Shown here: positions 22,690 to 35,569 of the stretch, piece after piece
How the letters are laid out: each line of letters begins with the position of its first letter
How positions within the stretch are numbered: the first letter of the stretch is position 1
From: Perilla frutescens
Taxonomy: Eukaryota > Streptophyta > Magnoliopsida > Lamiales > Lamiaceae
Direction: 5' to 3'
DNA length: 64,000 nt
NCBI GenBank assembly: GCA_026008535.1
Contig: BRKX01000002.1
Location: forward strand, 72,499,380-72,563,379
Translations under genes and position numbers: made by a program
Notes under the pieces: generated by a model
What the model was told of the DNA's origin: nothing
The model's input: only the letters and a program-made list of their open reading frames with translations
The model's database searches: none

Positions 22690-25600
22690 CGCCATCTTCA
22701 TCAGTCTCATCTTTGAAGATTTGTGCACAAATCATAGTTTGGGAGCTTAAATTGTGGAGAGAAGATATTGTTTCATATTGAAAAATGGATTCACCAAATT
22801 AAAGTTTTCTTAGCAAGGATACAGTATTTATATTACCAACCAAACAAGAAGGGAAAAACGTAACTGTGAAAACACGCTTCTCGTAAGAAGATATTTAGAA
22901 AACAGAATTAACATAGGTGGTCTTCATCTCTTTCACAGATTCCTTCGGACTTCATACTCCTCAATTCCTCATCATCCTATTTATGAGCGCAACAGAGAGT
23001 TAGATAGTCAATAAAAAATAATTGTAGTACTAGATTTAAGTAACAAAATCACACCCAAATCCCTAAAGCAGCTACACTTCATTAATGAAATTGTATGAAC
23101 AAGTGATATATAGAAGCACAATAAATGTTTAGCTAAAGTTCGTCCGTTTCAGGAAATAGAAGCAACGACATTTGTTATCAATGTCCAGTGGATCAATGTA
23201 ATGGCAGTGAATTGAATCTTCAGCCAAAGTACTTCATCGTATTCTTGTTTTATTAAAATGCTATAAGCATCACATAAAAATTTTAGCTATTAGCATCTAT
23301 TCATCAATTTGTTCATTTGATCCAGCAAAGATGCAATAAATTTGCAAGATCATGTAGCAATCAAATAACTCATGGTTGTGTGAGAAAATAACTAATAGTT
23401 GATTATTCTGGAATGAGCAACATCTAATATATATAGTAAGAAAGAAAATTAAACTCCAACATAATGACAAATAAAAAGTTATTCACACAAATGATGACAT
23501 CAGCAAAATACATAAGATCCAAGTACAAGATCATGCTGTCTACTATGCGAAAAACTTGCATTTACTCAACAACACATTTCAACAAGTAAACAAAGTTATA
23601 TTGCTTGTATCTTGCCACAGGGCACAAAGAGCTCATCAATTGTATGATTCCTGACATGGTATCGCAGCATGAAGTTCTGTGTTCTTTTATGAACACCAAT
23701 GCACCTTAAAGACACATCAATGTCTACGACAGTAAAAAACAAAAAACAGAAAGTTAATATGGCAATATTGACAATCTGGATCCACATTAATGTATTTATG
23801 ATATCATTATTACAGTTATGCACCCTGAGGTATCATTTTTCCACGTGGAAACCGAATATGCTTTTGAGAGACATCTTTTGGCATATGATCATGATAATCA
23901 GATAGGGAAAAAAAAAATAACTAATTTGTCCAAAACCATGTGAAATCAAATCAGATCAACTTACCCACTGCCATGACACGGGTAGCTAACACATGCGCAC
24001 ATGTCTATACCTTCTCACGCAGACCAAAAAAAAAACAGAAGCAATGACGTCAGGACATGGGGAAGCAAATCCAGTCATGGGGCAAAAGGTTCTAAACTAT
24101 GCATGAGACTATAATCAACATTATGCTAACCAATACAAACAAGCCAGGATTGAATAAGAGAGAGTAACAAGAAAAGGAGATGGATCTGGAAGTTTCATGC
24201 AGGAATAACTTTAAAAATGAGGAAAGAGGATTTCATACTTCGTCATCATCCACATCCTCGTCTTCATCAAAATCAACTTCATCATCAGGCTGCAGTCATT
24301 AACTCTCAACTAAGAGAAATACAAAGCTTTACAATACTCCAATAGACGGGACAATAAAAAATTTATTATGATGCTAAGGAGACGATCAATTGGATTCAGC
24401 CAGATCTCTTCCTTGCTTATCTTTGCAACCTGCAGTTTTGAAGTTGAGAAAAAAAGCACGAGGTTAATGACATAAAGTGGATAAGGTAAAATCAGGCTTG
24501 TTAGATAGGGTGAAAGTAATGTTTTTCCTTCTTTTTTTGCTACATAAAAACAGCAGTTAATGTTTAATATTCAATATGGTAATGCTATAAAAAGCTGCAA
24601 GACCTTAATATTTGTTTACCAAACATGGTAGTCAATTGAATCTTTAGCAAAGTACTTGATCTTATTCTTGTTTTATTAAAATGGCTACTAGCATCTATCA
24701 TCAGTTTGTTCATTTTCTCCAGAAGTAATGGAATAAATTTGCGAGATCATTTTGCAATCAAATAACTCCTAGTTGATTATTATGGAATGAGCAACATCCA
24801 GTATATAGCAAGAAAAAAAATAGAACCCCAACATCAAAATGATGAATAAAAATTAGCCACGTAAGTAATGATATCAGCAAAATACATAAGATCCAAGTAC
24901 CAGATCACGGCTTCACGCTGTCCACTATACGACAAACTGTGTGCATTTACTCAACAATGTATTTCAACAAGTAAACCAGTTTATATTGCTCAAATCTTGC
25001 CACAGCATACAAAGTGCTAATCATGTAAGTGATTTTGGTCCCACCATAATGTATTCATAAAATCGTTATTATTGTAATTCGCCCTGAGATAACATTGTGC
25101 CACATGGAAACATGAATATCCCTCTGAGAGACTTCTTTTGGCGTATTATCATGACAATCGGATATAAAAAATAACAGTAACTAATTAATTTGTCCAAAAC
25201 CACATGAAATCAAATCAGATCACCTCACTAACAGCAAGGACAAGGGTAGCTAGCATGTGTCCACGTGTCAATACCTTCACACAGAGACCAAAAAAATTGT
25301 TAAATTTTGCTCACGTTATCCTTGATATAATTTTTCAAGCTACATGTACATTTTCTCAATGTTTTCTTTATCTCTGTTGGCACATTATGGGAAAAAATAG
25401 TAATGTAGGATTGTCTTAGAATTCTTATTATTCTACAAATGACCAAATTAAAAAGTTTGCTAATACATGAAGAGTGCATTTTATACTTTTTATCAACAAA
25501 TTAAATCAGCAATGCATGGAAAATATTGAGTGAAAAAGAATAAAATGATCCAATCGGGACTCAATGACTGATTGACCGTGGTTGGAAAGCGTAGCACATA

Positions 25601-26110
25601 TACTCCAGTAAAAAAAATCTAAATCTAAATGTTAATCTTTTTACGAAGTTGAGCAAAAAAAAACACAATTTAAAAAATTCTTTCAACCCTACAAAAGCCT
25701 CCTAAAGAAAACCCCGGCCACGCAGCGCAAAAATCAACCAAAACACAGATTCCTCATTCCAGCCAACAAATGTAAACCATACTCAAAGCAAGCAAACAAT
25801 TCGTTCATCATTAATCTAAAAAACAGCAGAGACAAACAACAAAATAAAAATGTAGCATCCTTGTAAACAGAACCAAAATGGCAAGAATAAATTCAAAACA
25901 AATAACTTAAACAGCAAAAAAGCACAAATAAATTCAAGAAAAGTACAACCTTTTCTAGTCCGTGTCGGATTTCTTGAAGCTGTTCAAATGGAAAGAATCA
26001 CGTCACCATGCTCAATTGGATCCGCCGCCGCCGCAGCTCTTGGTTTCTTGCTCCTATTCACCGCAGCCCATGCTTTCATACGATTATCTATCCAAGATGG
26101 AATCGGCGCA
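22690..26110 (-). pseudogene. NRP pseudogene 6 (exons 1, 8, 9, last; long intron 1)
   Basis: Exon 1 lies at about 26110-25950 (RSKKPRAAAAADPIEHGD) with a one-base shift before EQLQEIRHGLEK. Intron 1 is retained. A deletion at about 24620 fuses intron 1 to the intron beside exon 7. Exon 8 (24429 to about 24370, VAKISKEEIWLNPIDRLL) has lost its GT donor. Exon 9 (24289-24239, DDEVDFDEDEDVDDDE) keeps good splice sites. Last-exon remnants lie at about 22990-22690. Exons 2-7 are gone. A second set of intron-1-like blocks (23580-23900) suggests fusion of two units. No function is likely. Confidence 0.75.
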
Positions 26111-26721
26111 GCCACCGTGGTGGGCGGCGTCAAAGATGTGAATTTCATCGGTGGCGCCTGAGATTGGTGGATTATTGAATCTTTGATTTCCATTAAAAAT
26201 TAAGATTAACAGTAATTCCTTGTGTGTCTCTGTTCGGAAGATCGCTGCTTTTAAAAAAAAACAAAGAAAAAGAAAAAAAGATTGCTGCTTAGTGTACTGA
26301 GCTCATTTTTCGGCTGTCTGTAACTCCAACCTAGGATTTTCCGAAAAATTATTGTTTTTGAAATGATGTGGCATAGAAGCTTCTATGGGCTGGGCCGGGC
26401 CATATCTTGGTGTCGTAGCCCGTAATATCTAGTCGTTACATTGTTCAGATTGATGCTGATGTGTAAAGTGTATTTGTGCTTTTTTCTCTCTCCCTCTTCA
26501 TTAGGGCACGGTGCATGCTCTCACAATTAGGCAATGTTTGATATATTGGTACGGATATACTCATATTAATAAAATCTGAATTGCTTTGAAAGATAATTGC
26601 GTATTAACTATTTTAATTGTGTGTTTAGTTATTAAGATAATATACTAAGATTGTTTCACACATCTGTTTGGTACATTATTTTATTTGGTAGACTAACTTC
26701 TGGAATGAGTAAATTAGTTTA

Positions 26722-26946
26722 GGCAATGTTTGGTAGCCTAGATAAAGGCATATATACTAAGATTGTTACGCCAGAAACTGTAACCGAGGGGGGCGTCAGA
26801 TACATTGTCCAGCCGAATCAGTAAATTACACCCCGGGCCTCGTGTTAGGACCGGGGCCTCGCGTGAACGAGCAATGACTACTAAACACACGGTTCTTGTT
26901 GGATATCTTTACTAATATACCTTTATCTAGGCTACCAAATATTGCC
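26722..26946. mobile_element. Tourist-type (PIF/Harbinger-like) MITE
   Basis: A 225-bp element with near-perfect terminal inverted repeats: left GGCAATGTTTGGTAGCCTAG, right its complement CTAGGCTACCAAATATTGCC, each extending into ATAAAGG/CCTTTAT. It is flanked by TTA on both sides (26719-26721 and 26947-26949), the 3-bp target duplication typical of PIF/Harbinger. The interior has a GC-rich core (CCCCGGGCCTCG). A second left-end-like sequence (TTAGGCAATGTTTGATA) begins at 26527, so an older relative may lie alongside. Confidence 0.85.
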
Positions 26947-26949
26947 TTA

Positions 26950-28190
26950 ATTGAAGACAAATACGGATAAGATCAATCCGTTAGACAGATCAAATAGATT
27001 TAAATTCATCTTAAAAATTTGTTCCCAAAAAAAATTATAAACACAATTTCGTTTTATTCTTCGTACCCCCATTATTTCATAAAATATATAAAAATAAATA
27101 TGATATGATATTTTTAACGACCCCTCAAAATCTAAAATTTTATGCTGACCCTTTTCATAGGTCTGGGCTTTTTTTAAAAAATATAATGGTGTTGGGCTTT
27201 TTATCCTATCTTTTTTTTTTCTTCTTCTTTTGTGTTCCTTTTTTGTTTTTGTTTTTTTTAATCTCATTATTATGTATCGGATAAAAAAATTAAATTAATT
27301 CAATTTAATTATAGGATTTCATTAATTTCATTTTAAGATATATATTTATTTTAAAAAAAATAATTGACGAATGCAGTTCATGAGCCCATGCGTTTGCATC
27401 GAGCGAGTGCACTGCGCAAGAACTGGATAAAAGAATTAATTAAAAAATAAATAAATATGTATTTATAAATAAAGAAGAAATTAAAAATTAGAAAAAAAAA
27501 ATGAAAAAGGGAAAAGAAACGGGAAAGGGGGGGCCACTTAAAAAAGAAAAAAAAAAGAAGAAAGACCATTTTATTGGGCTAATTAACATCAATCGTCTCA
27601 CAAGAGACCGCCCCTTAATTGAAACATAAACATAACTGTATTAACCTTTTGTCTTTAGAATCATCATTTGCTCATACATATATTACTTTTATCTTCCTCT
27701 TTTTATTAACTCCCAAATAAAATAATTTAATTTGTAAATTTGACCAGAAAAATAACAACTAACTTACATGCCGGTGGTTGACTGAAAAAAATAGTTAAAT
27801 ACTGTATTATGAATTCCCGTATAAAAATGTAATATACAATTTTTAGCTCTTAAAAAAAATCCCTTTGATTCGTGTGGCTTTCCAGTGGTGTAGGAGTTGG
27901 ACAATAATTTGTTTCCAAATAAAAGCAATTTAATTCATAAAATCGCAATTTTATTTAGGATTGAATTATTCATTTGCTATTCCACACCATGGACGAGGTT
28001 AGAACTAAGATCAAATTAAGCCGAAAATATACTATTAATTAACCATTATTTCATCTCTGATCGCTTGGTGAAAGAATAATTAAACACTGAAATTACTCCT
28101 AACTGATTAACTTTATAACAATTCCTCCCTTCATATACATCTAAGTCTATATAATTGTCACTATTTAACCTTGGAAATATAATAATTCTA
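26950..28190. other. AT-rich spacer
   Basis: Low-complexity AT-rich DNA with poly-A and poly-T runs between the Tourist MITE and the 3' flank of NRP-a. No gene or clear repeat is seen. The NRP-a 3' flank starts near 28190. Confidence 0.4.
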
Positions 28191-28299
28191 GAAATTTTGA
28201 AAAAGGCCCTTGACTTACAACAGACAGTGCATCAAAAACTGATTAAAAGCTCATAACCACAACACAGCAGGCTGAAAATCTGATTGCAGAAATTCTCTC

Positions 28300-31258
28300 T
28301 TAAAATCCATCGCCATCTCCATCCTATTTATGAGAGCAACACAAAGTTAGATAGCCAGAAAAATAAATTATAGCTAAATTTAAGCAATAAAATCACATCA
28401 AGTGATAAGAAGGATCTAGAAGTTTCATGCAGAGTAACTTAGAAGAGGGAGATAGAGGATTTCATACATCATCACCCTCGTCCTCGTCCTCATCCTCATC
28501 CTCATCCTCATCTTCGTCGTCGAGCTGCAGTCATTAACTCTCAAGTAAGAGAAATACCAAAGCAGTTTGGTATTTCAATAGATGGGAAAAACAAATATAT
28601 TACATCGTTAAGGTGATCAATTGGATTTGGCCATATCTCTTCCTTGATGATATCTGCCACCTGCAGTTTTCATGAAGTCAAGAAAAAAGCACCATTTCAT
28701 GTGTAATAATCAAGATGACAATGCAATAAAAAGCTGCAAGAACCCAATATTTGTTTACCAAATGATCATGTTCCACTTTATCAGGAGAGCTGAACCAGGA
28801 AAAGAAACTGCATTTATGAAAAAGGCCTTGAGTGAGAGTTATATATCAAGGCTTTGCCTGCGCCAATATTTTTTTATAAGAGCAGTAAAAAACGAGAAAT
28901 AAAAGACCTGTCCGAAGGTAATGGCCGCTTGCTCCCTTTTTTTGCAACACGACCAGCAGGTCCCTGGACAAAGGAATGTGGCAATCTCAAAGGGGGGGGG
29001 GGACAGAAAGGTGCTTGCATTGACAAAGGAATACGAATCGAAGGTTACCTTGCCCGCCTTCCAATGGATGGTTGTTCCAATTGATTTCACAGTTCTGTCA
29101 TCCAATAACTTAATGGTCTTGATCAGTTTTTTATTCTTAAAAAACGGGTTGGCCTTAAATTTCTGGTAGATTGCAAATAAAATGAATCCGTTACTACTTA
29201 CTACAGCTCATATATGCGTGAATGATTCAGCTAAATTAATAAAACAACTCGTGTTGTCCAAAAAAGAGGTGGAAGACTCACAAATGTGATGCAATAACCC
29301 TTTCTAGGATCTGCAAAGTCCTCCACATTAATAGAATCCAAATACACGAAGATCTAGATCAAGAAAATCGAGAAAGAAATGAAAAAGGAAAGGATTAGGA
29401 AAATAACTTCATGAGATTTTATTTTTTTATTCCATGTAACTCATCAGACAGCAGGATCACATTCTCGCACAATCACATTATACCAAAATGCTTGTAGCTG
29501 AATCCTAAAGTTAAACAGAGTTTATGATCTGTCAAACCTTTTGATCTTCCTCCGTCAGCAGATTTTCAAGCGTAGGATGATTCAAGAACTGCGAAGGAAA
29601 ATTAGATGTCAATGGAGGAGATTTTCATCAATCAACTAAGATGAATTGAAGAAATTCCAATTAATACAAGATCGAAAACAGTTTTATCTACTCACTGTAC
29701 TCAACCAAAACTCAGGGATTTCACTGATGATCTCGTTTCTTCTCTTATACAGTGGCTTTCGCTTTTCCATGTAATTTTGCTCAATTTCCAAAATTTCTTC
29801 ATTTGCATCCTCATTCACCTGCATAGTTTCAGTCAATTGAATCTTCAGAAGAGTGCTCGATCTTATTTCCATTTTACTAAAAATGTTCTTGATTAGCATC
29901 TATTCATCATTTTGTTCATTTGATCCAGCATTAATGCATGCAATAAATTTGAAAGATCACACAAGTGACATGTAATATGTAGTAGCAAGAAAGAAAACTA
30001 AACTCCAACATCAAAATGACAAAAACAAAGCCACACAAGTGATTATATCAGCAAAATAAATAAGATCCAACTACAAGATCACATTGTCCACTATATGACA
30101 AACTGTCATTTACTCAACAAAACATTTCAACGAGTAAACCAAATTATATTGCCTGCATCTTGCCACAACGAACAAAGAGCTCATGAAGCACGTGATTACT
30201 CAATCTGTATCACAACATGAAGTTCTGTTTTTGTTTATGAACGCCATGCACACTTAAAGCCGCAAAAATATCTCTATGACTGTTAAAAACAAATACAGAA
30301 AGCTATTATGGCAACATTGACAATCTAGTCCCACATTAACGTACTCATGAAATCGTTATTACTGCAATGCACCCTGAGGTACAAAAAATAACAGTAACTT
30401 ACTAGTTTGTTTAAAACCACGTGAAATAAAATCAGATTAACTCAGTAACTGCAAGGACATGGATAACTAACACGTGTACGTACACCTCTATGCCTTCACA
30501 CATAGACCAAAAAAATTGCTAGATTTTGCCCGTATTATCCTTGATATCCATTTTCAAGCTACATCTTCTCAATTTGTTCTTTATCTTTGTTTCCACATTA
30601 TGGGGGGAAAAATAGTAATGTAGCTCGTCTTAGAGTTCTTATTATATGATAAATGACAAAATTAAAAAAGAATACTACACCATGAAGTGTCTGCAGACTG
30701 CATATTAATATTATACTCTCCTACATGGAAAAAAATTGATTGAAAAAGAATGAAATAATCGAATCTGGACTCAATGACAGACTCTTATGAGTTATAATCC
30801 AGTTAAAAACAATCATAACCTAAATGTTTTTTTTTTTTAAAAAAACAAGAAATAAATAAAATCTATTAACCCTACAAAATTATGTTAAAAGGAAAACCAT
30901 GCTACAATCAACCAAAAAACACACCACAAGATTAAACCATTAATTTGTGAAGCAAGCAGACAAGTTTCACCATCATTAGCTTTAAAAACAGTAGAAGAAG
31001 CATACAACAAAATCAAATGTACCATCCCTGTAAAGACAAACAAAACCATCCACATCAGCAGCAAAACAACCATAAGAAATCAAAACAAACAACTTAAACA
31101 GAATATATAAAATCACAGATCAAATTCAAGAAAATCACAACCTTTTGAAGCTCATCTTGTATTTGTTGAAGCTTCTCAATGGCGATAAGAAGCGCGTCAT
31201 CATGGTCAATTGGATCAGCCTCCTCCGCCGCCGCGGCTCTTGGTTTCTTCGCCACCAT
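28300..31258 (-). CDS. NRP: NAP1-related protein NRP-a (SET/NRP histone chaperone)
   Basis: Ten exons on the minus strand: 31258-31142, 29818-29696, 29588-29538, 29353-29282, 29162-29049, 28963-28908, 28807-28759, 28660-28604, 28524-28468, 28323-28300. All phases agree and the product is 239 residues with no stop. SET/NRP proteins are nuclear H2A-H2B chaperones; Arabidopsis NRP1 is about 256 aa. Landmarks: alanine-rich N-terminus and IEKLQQIQDELQK (to 39), dimerisation helix VNEDANEEILEIEQNYMEKR (40-80) ending IPEFWLST, FLNHPTLENLLTEEDQK (81-97), the core KGYCITF and NPFFKNKKLIKTIKLL (98-159), FFSWFSSPDK (179-188), VADIIKEEIWPNPIDHLND (195-213), then an acidic tail of DE repeats (214-239). 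The tail is shorter than in canonical NRPs. This is one of only two intact copies in the array. Confidence 0.92.
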
Positions 31259-31429
31259 TCTCCTGAGCCCTAGAATGCTGATGAAAAACACTTAAATCGC
31301 AGTGCGTGTTTGTGTGTGTGAAGGCAGAGTATGTTTCTGAGTTCGCAGTGACGGAGTGTTAGTATAGTCCTAGGTTTGCAGCCAATCACGACTCGGCGAT
31401 GATCTGTCCGAGGTGGGACCGGCGCAGAC

Positions 31430-31695
31430 ACCGTGGTGGGGCGGAATCAGAGAAGATATAGTCAATTTCAACGGTGGCGCGTGAGATAAATTGGTGGGCG
31501 GATTCTCTCTCTCTCTCTCTGATTTGGGCTGTGCTCATTAACAATTAGGATTAATAAATAGGGTTGGGGCTGGGGGAGTGTGAGAATAATCCCAACCAAT
31601 CTAGGACTACGACTCATCATTAATTTAATTCTCCAGAAGACTGCTGTGTTTGTGTAGTGGGCTATTTTTGGCAACCTAGGATTTTCCGAAAGCAT
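31430..31695 (-). promoter_or_regulatory. Conserved NRP 5' flank module upstream of NRP-a
   Basis: Two blocks recur upstream of exon 1 of the array genes. The distal one reads, on the + strand, AACCTAGGATTTTCCGAAAG (31673-31692 here; also about 42144, 53891, 59063, 26330). The proximal one reads GGGGCGGAATCA, then AGCGGTGGCGCC after a short gap or GGTGGCGC-type variant (31437-31485; also about 41932, 53724, 58839). Spacing to the start codon is about 180 and 420 bases. Conservation through functional and dead copies shows that the duplicated unit included the promoter. The factors that bind are unknown. Confidence 0.6.
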
Positions 31696-31699
31696 TGTC

Positions 31700-32590
31700 C
31701 CTTTGTAACCAGATATGGAACTATACAGTATATAAATAAATAGATATTGTTTCTCTATTGATTTCTTACACTAAAGTGGAGCTTTTGTAGATTCTTCCAT
31801 GGGCTGGACCGAAACTTTTGTAGTCAAATTATTTTATGTACGGACAGTTTGATCGGATTAAAGTTACCCACTTGAAATTATTTAATGGAAAAATATTCAG
31901 GAATCTTCTTTATGTTATTACATTGCCAGGTTGTTAAATAATAAAATATTCCAAAATTAGTCGAAAGGAATTAAAAAAAATATCTGTGGAAAATTTTATT
32001 GATGGAGTTAAATCATGGTTGATGGAATTTTTATTTATTTATCTTTTTTACTTCTTTCTCATTCCTAAAACTTGTTCCCTTTTTTCTTGTATAATTTCCC
32101 GTATATAGGCCTACCATCAGTATTATTTTATCATTCTTGAGTTTGTATTTTGTGAATATAATTTATTAAAACCCTTGCATATTGTTTACCATTAATTTTT
32201 TTTATAAACCTTTTTTAAAACAAGTGTATGGATTTTTATTTTGAGATTTCAACACAAAAATTGTCAATAAAATATAAGTACTTTTACTGACACACAAACA
32301 TATAATTAATAATTAACTTAAACTCTAAACAATTATGAAAACATGCAAAAATATTAATCATACTATTTCATTAGCATAATCAATAATTAAGTTTTCGCTG
32401 GATCTATAACTCTACAAAATAATTGAGATTAAAATTAAATTATAAAACAATTTAAATAATAAAAAACTTACTAATCGATCAACACATAAATTATAATCAG
32501 GAAAAAATTGTTGAAGTGGCCAAAAAAAATTAGCGAATTAATTATAATTAAATCAAATATTTGAACATATTATTTAAATTAATATATAAT
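31700..32590. other. AT-rich spacer
   Basis: Spacer between the NRP-a promoter and the next repeat unit. AT-rich; no coding potential or recognised element. Confidence 0.4.
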
Positions 32591-32744
32591 TTATATTAGG
32601 TGGGATCCACCGTGCAAGTTTGCGCCATTTGAGTGCAAGAGTTGTGCAACATTGGGGCAAAATGGTGCAAATCTAGCACTAAAAAGAAAATCGAATTCTT
32701 CCAAATTAATATCGATGAGCATGAGACAACAAAATTCAGGTGTT

Positions 32745-33235
32745 AGTTATTTCCGTTGACATCTTCTTCAATTCAGTGTCGTCATCATAAGGAGGAGAGA
32801 TCCTCTAGTCCCACTTGTGTGTGCCAACCGTGTGCCACCATTAAAATTATATATTGTTAATAATGTTTTTTATAAAAATAAATTTTTTTTTATCATAACT
32901 AATAATAATTAATATTTATTGTAAAAAAATTAAAATTTTAAAAAATTATATACCCTAAGTTTGGAATAATCAATCCCAAAAATCAATTATATTAACTAAA
33001 AAATTAAAATTAAATATTAAAAAATAATTATAAACCCTAATTGGATGGAATAAACCCTAAATAATAATGTAAAATTATACCAAATCAAAATAAATTAAAA
33101 TTGAAGAAAAAAATAAAAGAAAAAGTAATAATTTTGAGGTGTGGCACACGATTGACACACACAAGTTGGACTAGAGGATCTTAAGTGCATCATAAGTTCA
33201 TATTTCTCATCATCCTATTTATGAATTAAATAGCC
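32745..33235 (-). pseudogene. NRP fragment 8: last exon split by a MITE
   Basis: Only an acidic last-exon remnant is left. Its acceptor side is at about 33225 (TAG, then GATGATGAGAAATATGAAC). Its other half, beyond the insertion, reads on to about 32745 and contains ACGACACTGAATTGAAGAAG. The two halves are separated by the element at 32792-33187. The 3' flank repeat follows at 32597-32675. No other exon is seen. Confidence 0.65.
32792..33187. mobile_element. Mutator-type MITE in an NRP last exon
   Basis: A 396-bp element with long imperfect terminal inverted repeats: left GATCCTCTAGTCCCACTTGT, right end complementary to GATCCTCTAGTCCAACTTGT, extending through GTGTGCCACC for about 40 bp. Both sides carry the 9-bp direct repeat CATCATAAG (32783-32791 and 33188-33196), the target duplication length of Mutator-like elements. 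The interior is AT-rich and non-coding. Removing the element and one repeat restores a continuous NRP-like acidic exon. Confidence 0.85.
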
Positions 33236-33239
33236 ACCA

Positions 33240-34070
33240 AAAACTATTTTAATTTGTTGGTGCGAAAATTTATATTTTCATTTATGGAAGTCAACTACTG
33301 CGATTTTGATAGTGCGTTACATCTTTAGTCTATACCAATTTATCCATTTTTTCGAGTAATTCTCATTACGCAGAAATCACGATATATTATTATCTTTTTT
33401 TACTTACACACCTGACATGTGGCATTGAGGAGATTTGAACCCGTGACTTTTGATTTTTAAGTATTCTCACTCCACCACAAGGGAATATATCATTACTTGA
33501 GTGCATCATTAATTAATTTCCAACCTCCACGTTCAAGCAGTTGAGCGCTTTCCAGCATTTTTTCTTGCGGCCTTAACAGATTTTTTTCCTTTTCTTTAAA
33601 AAAAGAAAAGTTAAACGTTCAAATATAATATACACGGTAGTTGGACTTATTTTATTATTAATGAACTTGTATTTTGTTAATATATTTTGTTAAAAATCTT
33701 GCATTTTTTCACTTTTGAATTTTTTAAACATTTTTTTAAGAGTGTTTCAAAGTTTTTTATTTTATTATGATATTTCTACACAGTTATTGTGAATAGAAGT
33801 ATTTAAAACAAATATGAAAACATTAAAAAAATTAATTATAATATTTCATTAACAAAATCGTTAACAATTATGTTTTCGCTGGATCTAGAACTCTACAATC
33901 ATAATTAAAATTAAAGTTAAATTATTAAACGATTTAATATATATTAGTAATCAAATAAAAAAAAAGTTATTAATCAATACATAAAATTATAATTATATCA
34001 AACAGTTAAACATATATTTTTTAAAAAAATCTTAAACATATTATTTTAAATATTAATGTATACAATTTAA
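33240..34070. other. Spacer, AT-rich
   Basis: Contains intergenic sequence between two NRP units, with a short non-repetitive stretch at 33400-33500 and AT-rich remainder. Its 33600-34070 part resembles 32150-32590 (e.g. ATTAAGTTTTCGCTGGATCT near 32388 and ATTATGTTTTCGCTGGATCT near 33867), so the downstream flank was duplicated as well. Confidence 0.5.
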
Positions 34071-35569
34071 AAATATGTGGGATCCACCGTGCAAGTGTCG
34101 CACCATTTTAGAGCAAGATTTGTGCAACATTTGGGCAAATCCAGCGCCAAATTTAATAGAAAATTTCAAACAAATTTGAGTAATCGTATGTTCAGTTTCA
34201 ATTCAAATATAATTCGGACAGGTATGATAAAATGCATGACTACACAAGTTCAATTTTAATAGCAATTTCTAACTATGATGTAATGAAGATCAACACACAC
34301 ATGGCTATAAAAACTTCATCAAATTAAGAGATGAATCAAAATGTATAGTACCATACATTTAGAAAAAAAAAAAAGAATAATGGGGGGCAGGATACTATAC
34401 AGATTACACCCCTCCCAAATCACTGTTGAGAAAAATAAAATAAAATGATTGTTCAGAATATATATGTATCATATGGAAGAGCAGGGTAGGATTCAAGCGT
34501 TAGCTGTTTCCATCGTCATCTCCGCCTTCATCATCTTCATACTCATCCTATTCATGAGTGCAACAGAGAGTCAGATATGACTGTAAATGATGGTGCAAGA
34601 AGTAAGAACACGTGAATTGATACATAGTTGCACTAAGAGAAATACTAAGCAGTATAGTAGTTTAATAGATGGGAGAGAGAAAAAAACATATTACAATGCT
34701 AAGGAGACCATCAATTGGATTCGTCCAGATCTCTTCCTTGAATATCTTCGCAACCTGCAGTTTCGAAGTTGAGAAAAAGGCATGAGGTTACTAACATAGG
34801 ATAAAAGTAATTAAGCAGTTGATGTGTAATATTCAATACGGCAATGCTATATATAAAAAAATGCAAGAGGCCAATATTTATTTACCAAATCCTTTTCCAC
34901 CTCCGCTTCTTTATCTTCCTCAGGAGAGCAGAACCAACTAAAGAAACTGCATTTATGAAAGTCCTTCAGTGAGAATTATATATCCTTAATTATATTATTA
35001 TGAGAACGTCTCTATATATATCATACGCAGTCAAAACAATGAGAAAAGAAAGACCTTTCAACTGCTGCTGATGGTCGTCTCTCGCTGTTACCAGCATAAG
35101 TAGATCCCTGGACATGTGGATGCCAATAGTTTAGGAAGTAGTGTGTGTGTGTGTATATATAAGGTGCTTGCATTGACAAAAGGAATTACAAATGTGCAAG
35201 TTACCTTGCCAGCCTTCCACTCAATAGTTGTACCGACTGACTTCAAGGTTCCATCAACCAAGAAGTTGATGGTCCTACTCAGTATTTTATTACTAAAAAA
35301 GGGGTTGTCCATGAAATTCTGATAGTTTGCAAAGAAAATGAATCCGTTACAACTCGCTAAGGGTGGAAAAATGAACACCCAATCCAGCCCACACCAACTC
35401 AATGAACTAAACACCACACATTGATCCAACCCAAAAATGGGTGGGTTGCTTTTTCCAGCCCAATGGGCTGGCAACCCATTTGTAACTCATGCATTAATCA
35501 TAAATCTTAATATAATCCCATTTTTTTAAAAAAATTGAAAGTTCAAATTTAATATTATAAAACTTCTTA

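Noticed and set aside
27378..27569. Phenylalanine-rich minus-strand frame
   Set aside because: Reading of poly-A-rich spacer DNA; no gene evidence.
33400..33500. Possible tRNA-like sequence (GATTTGAACCCGTGAC)
   Set aside because: It resembles a T-arm on its own, but no matching acceptor stem, D-arm or anticodon arm could be placed.
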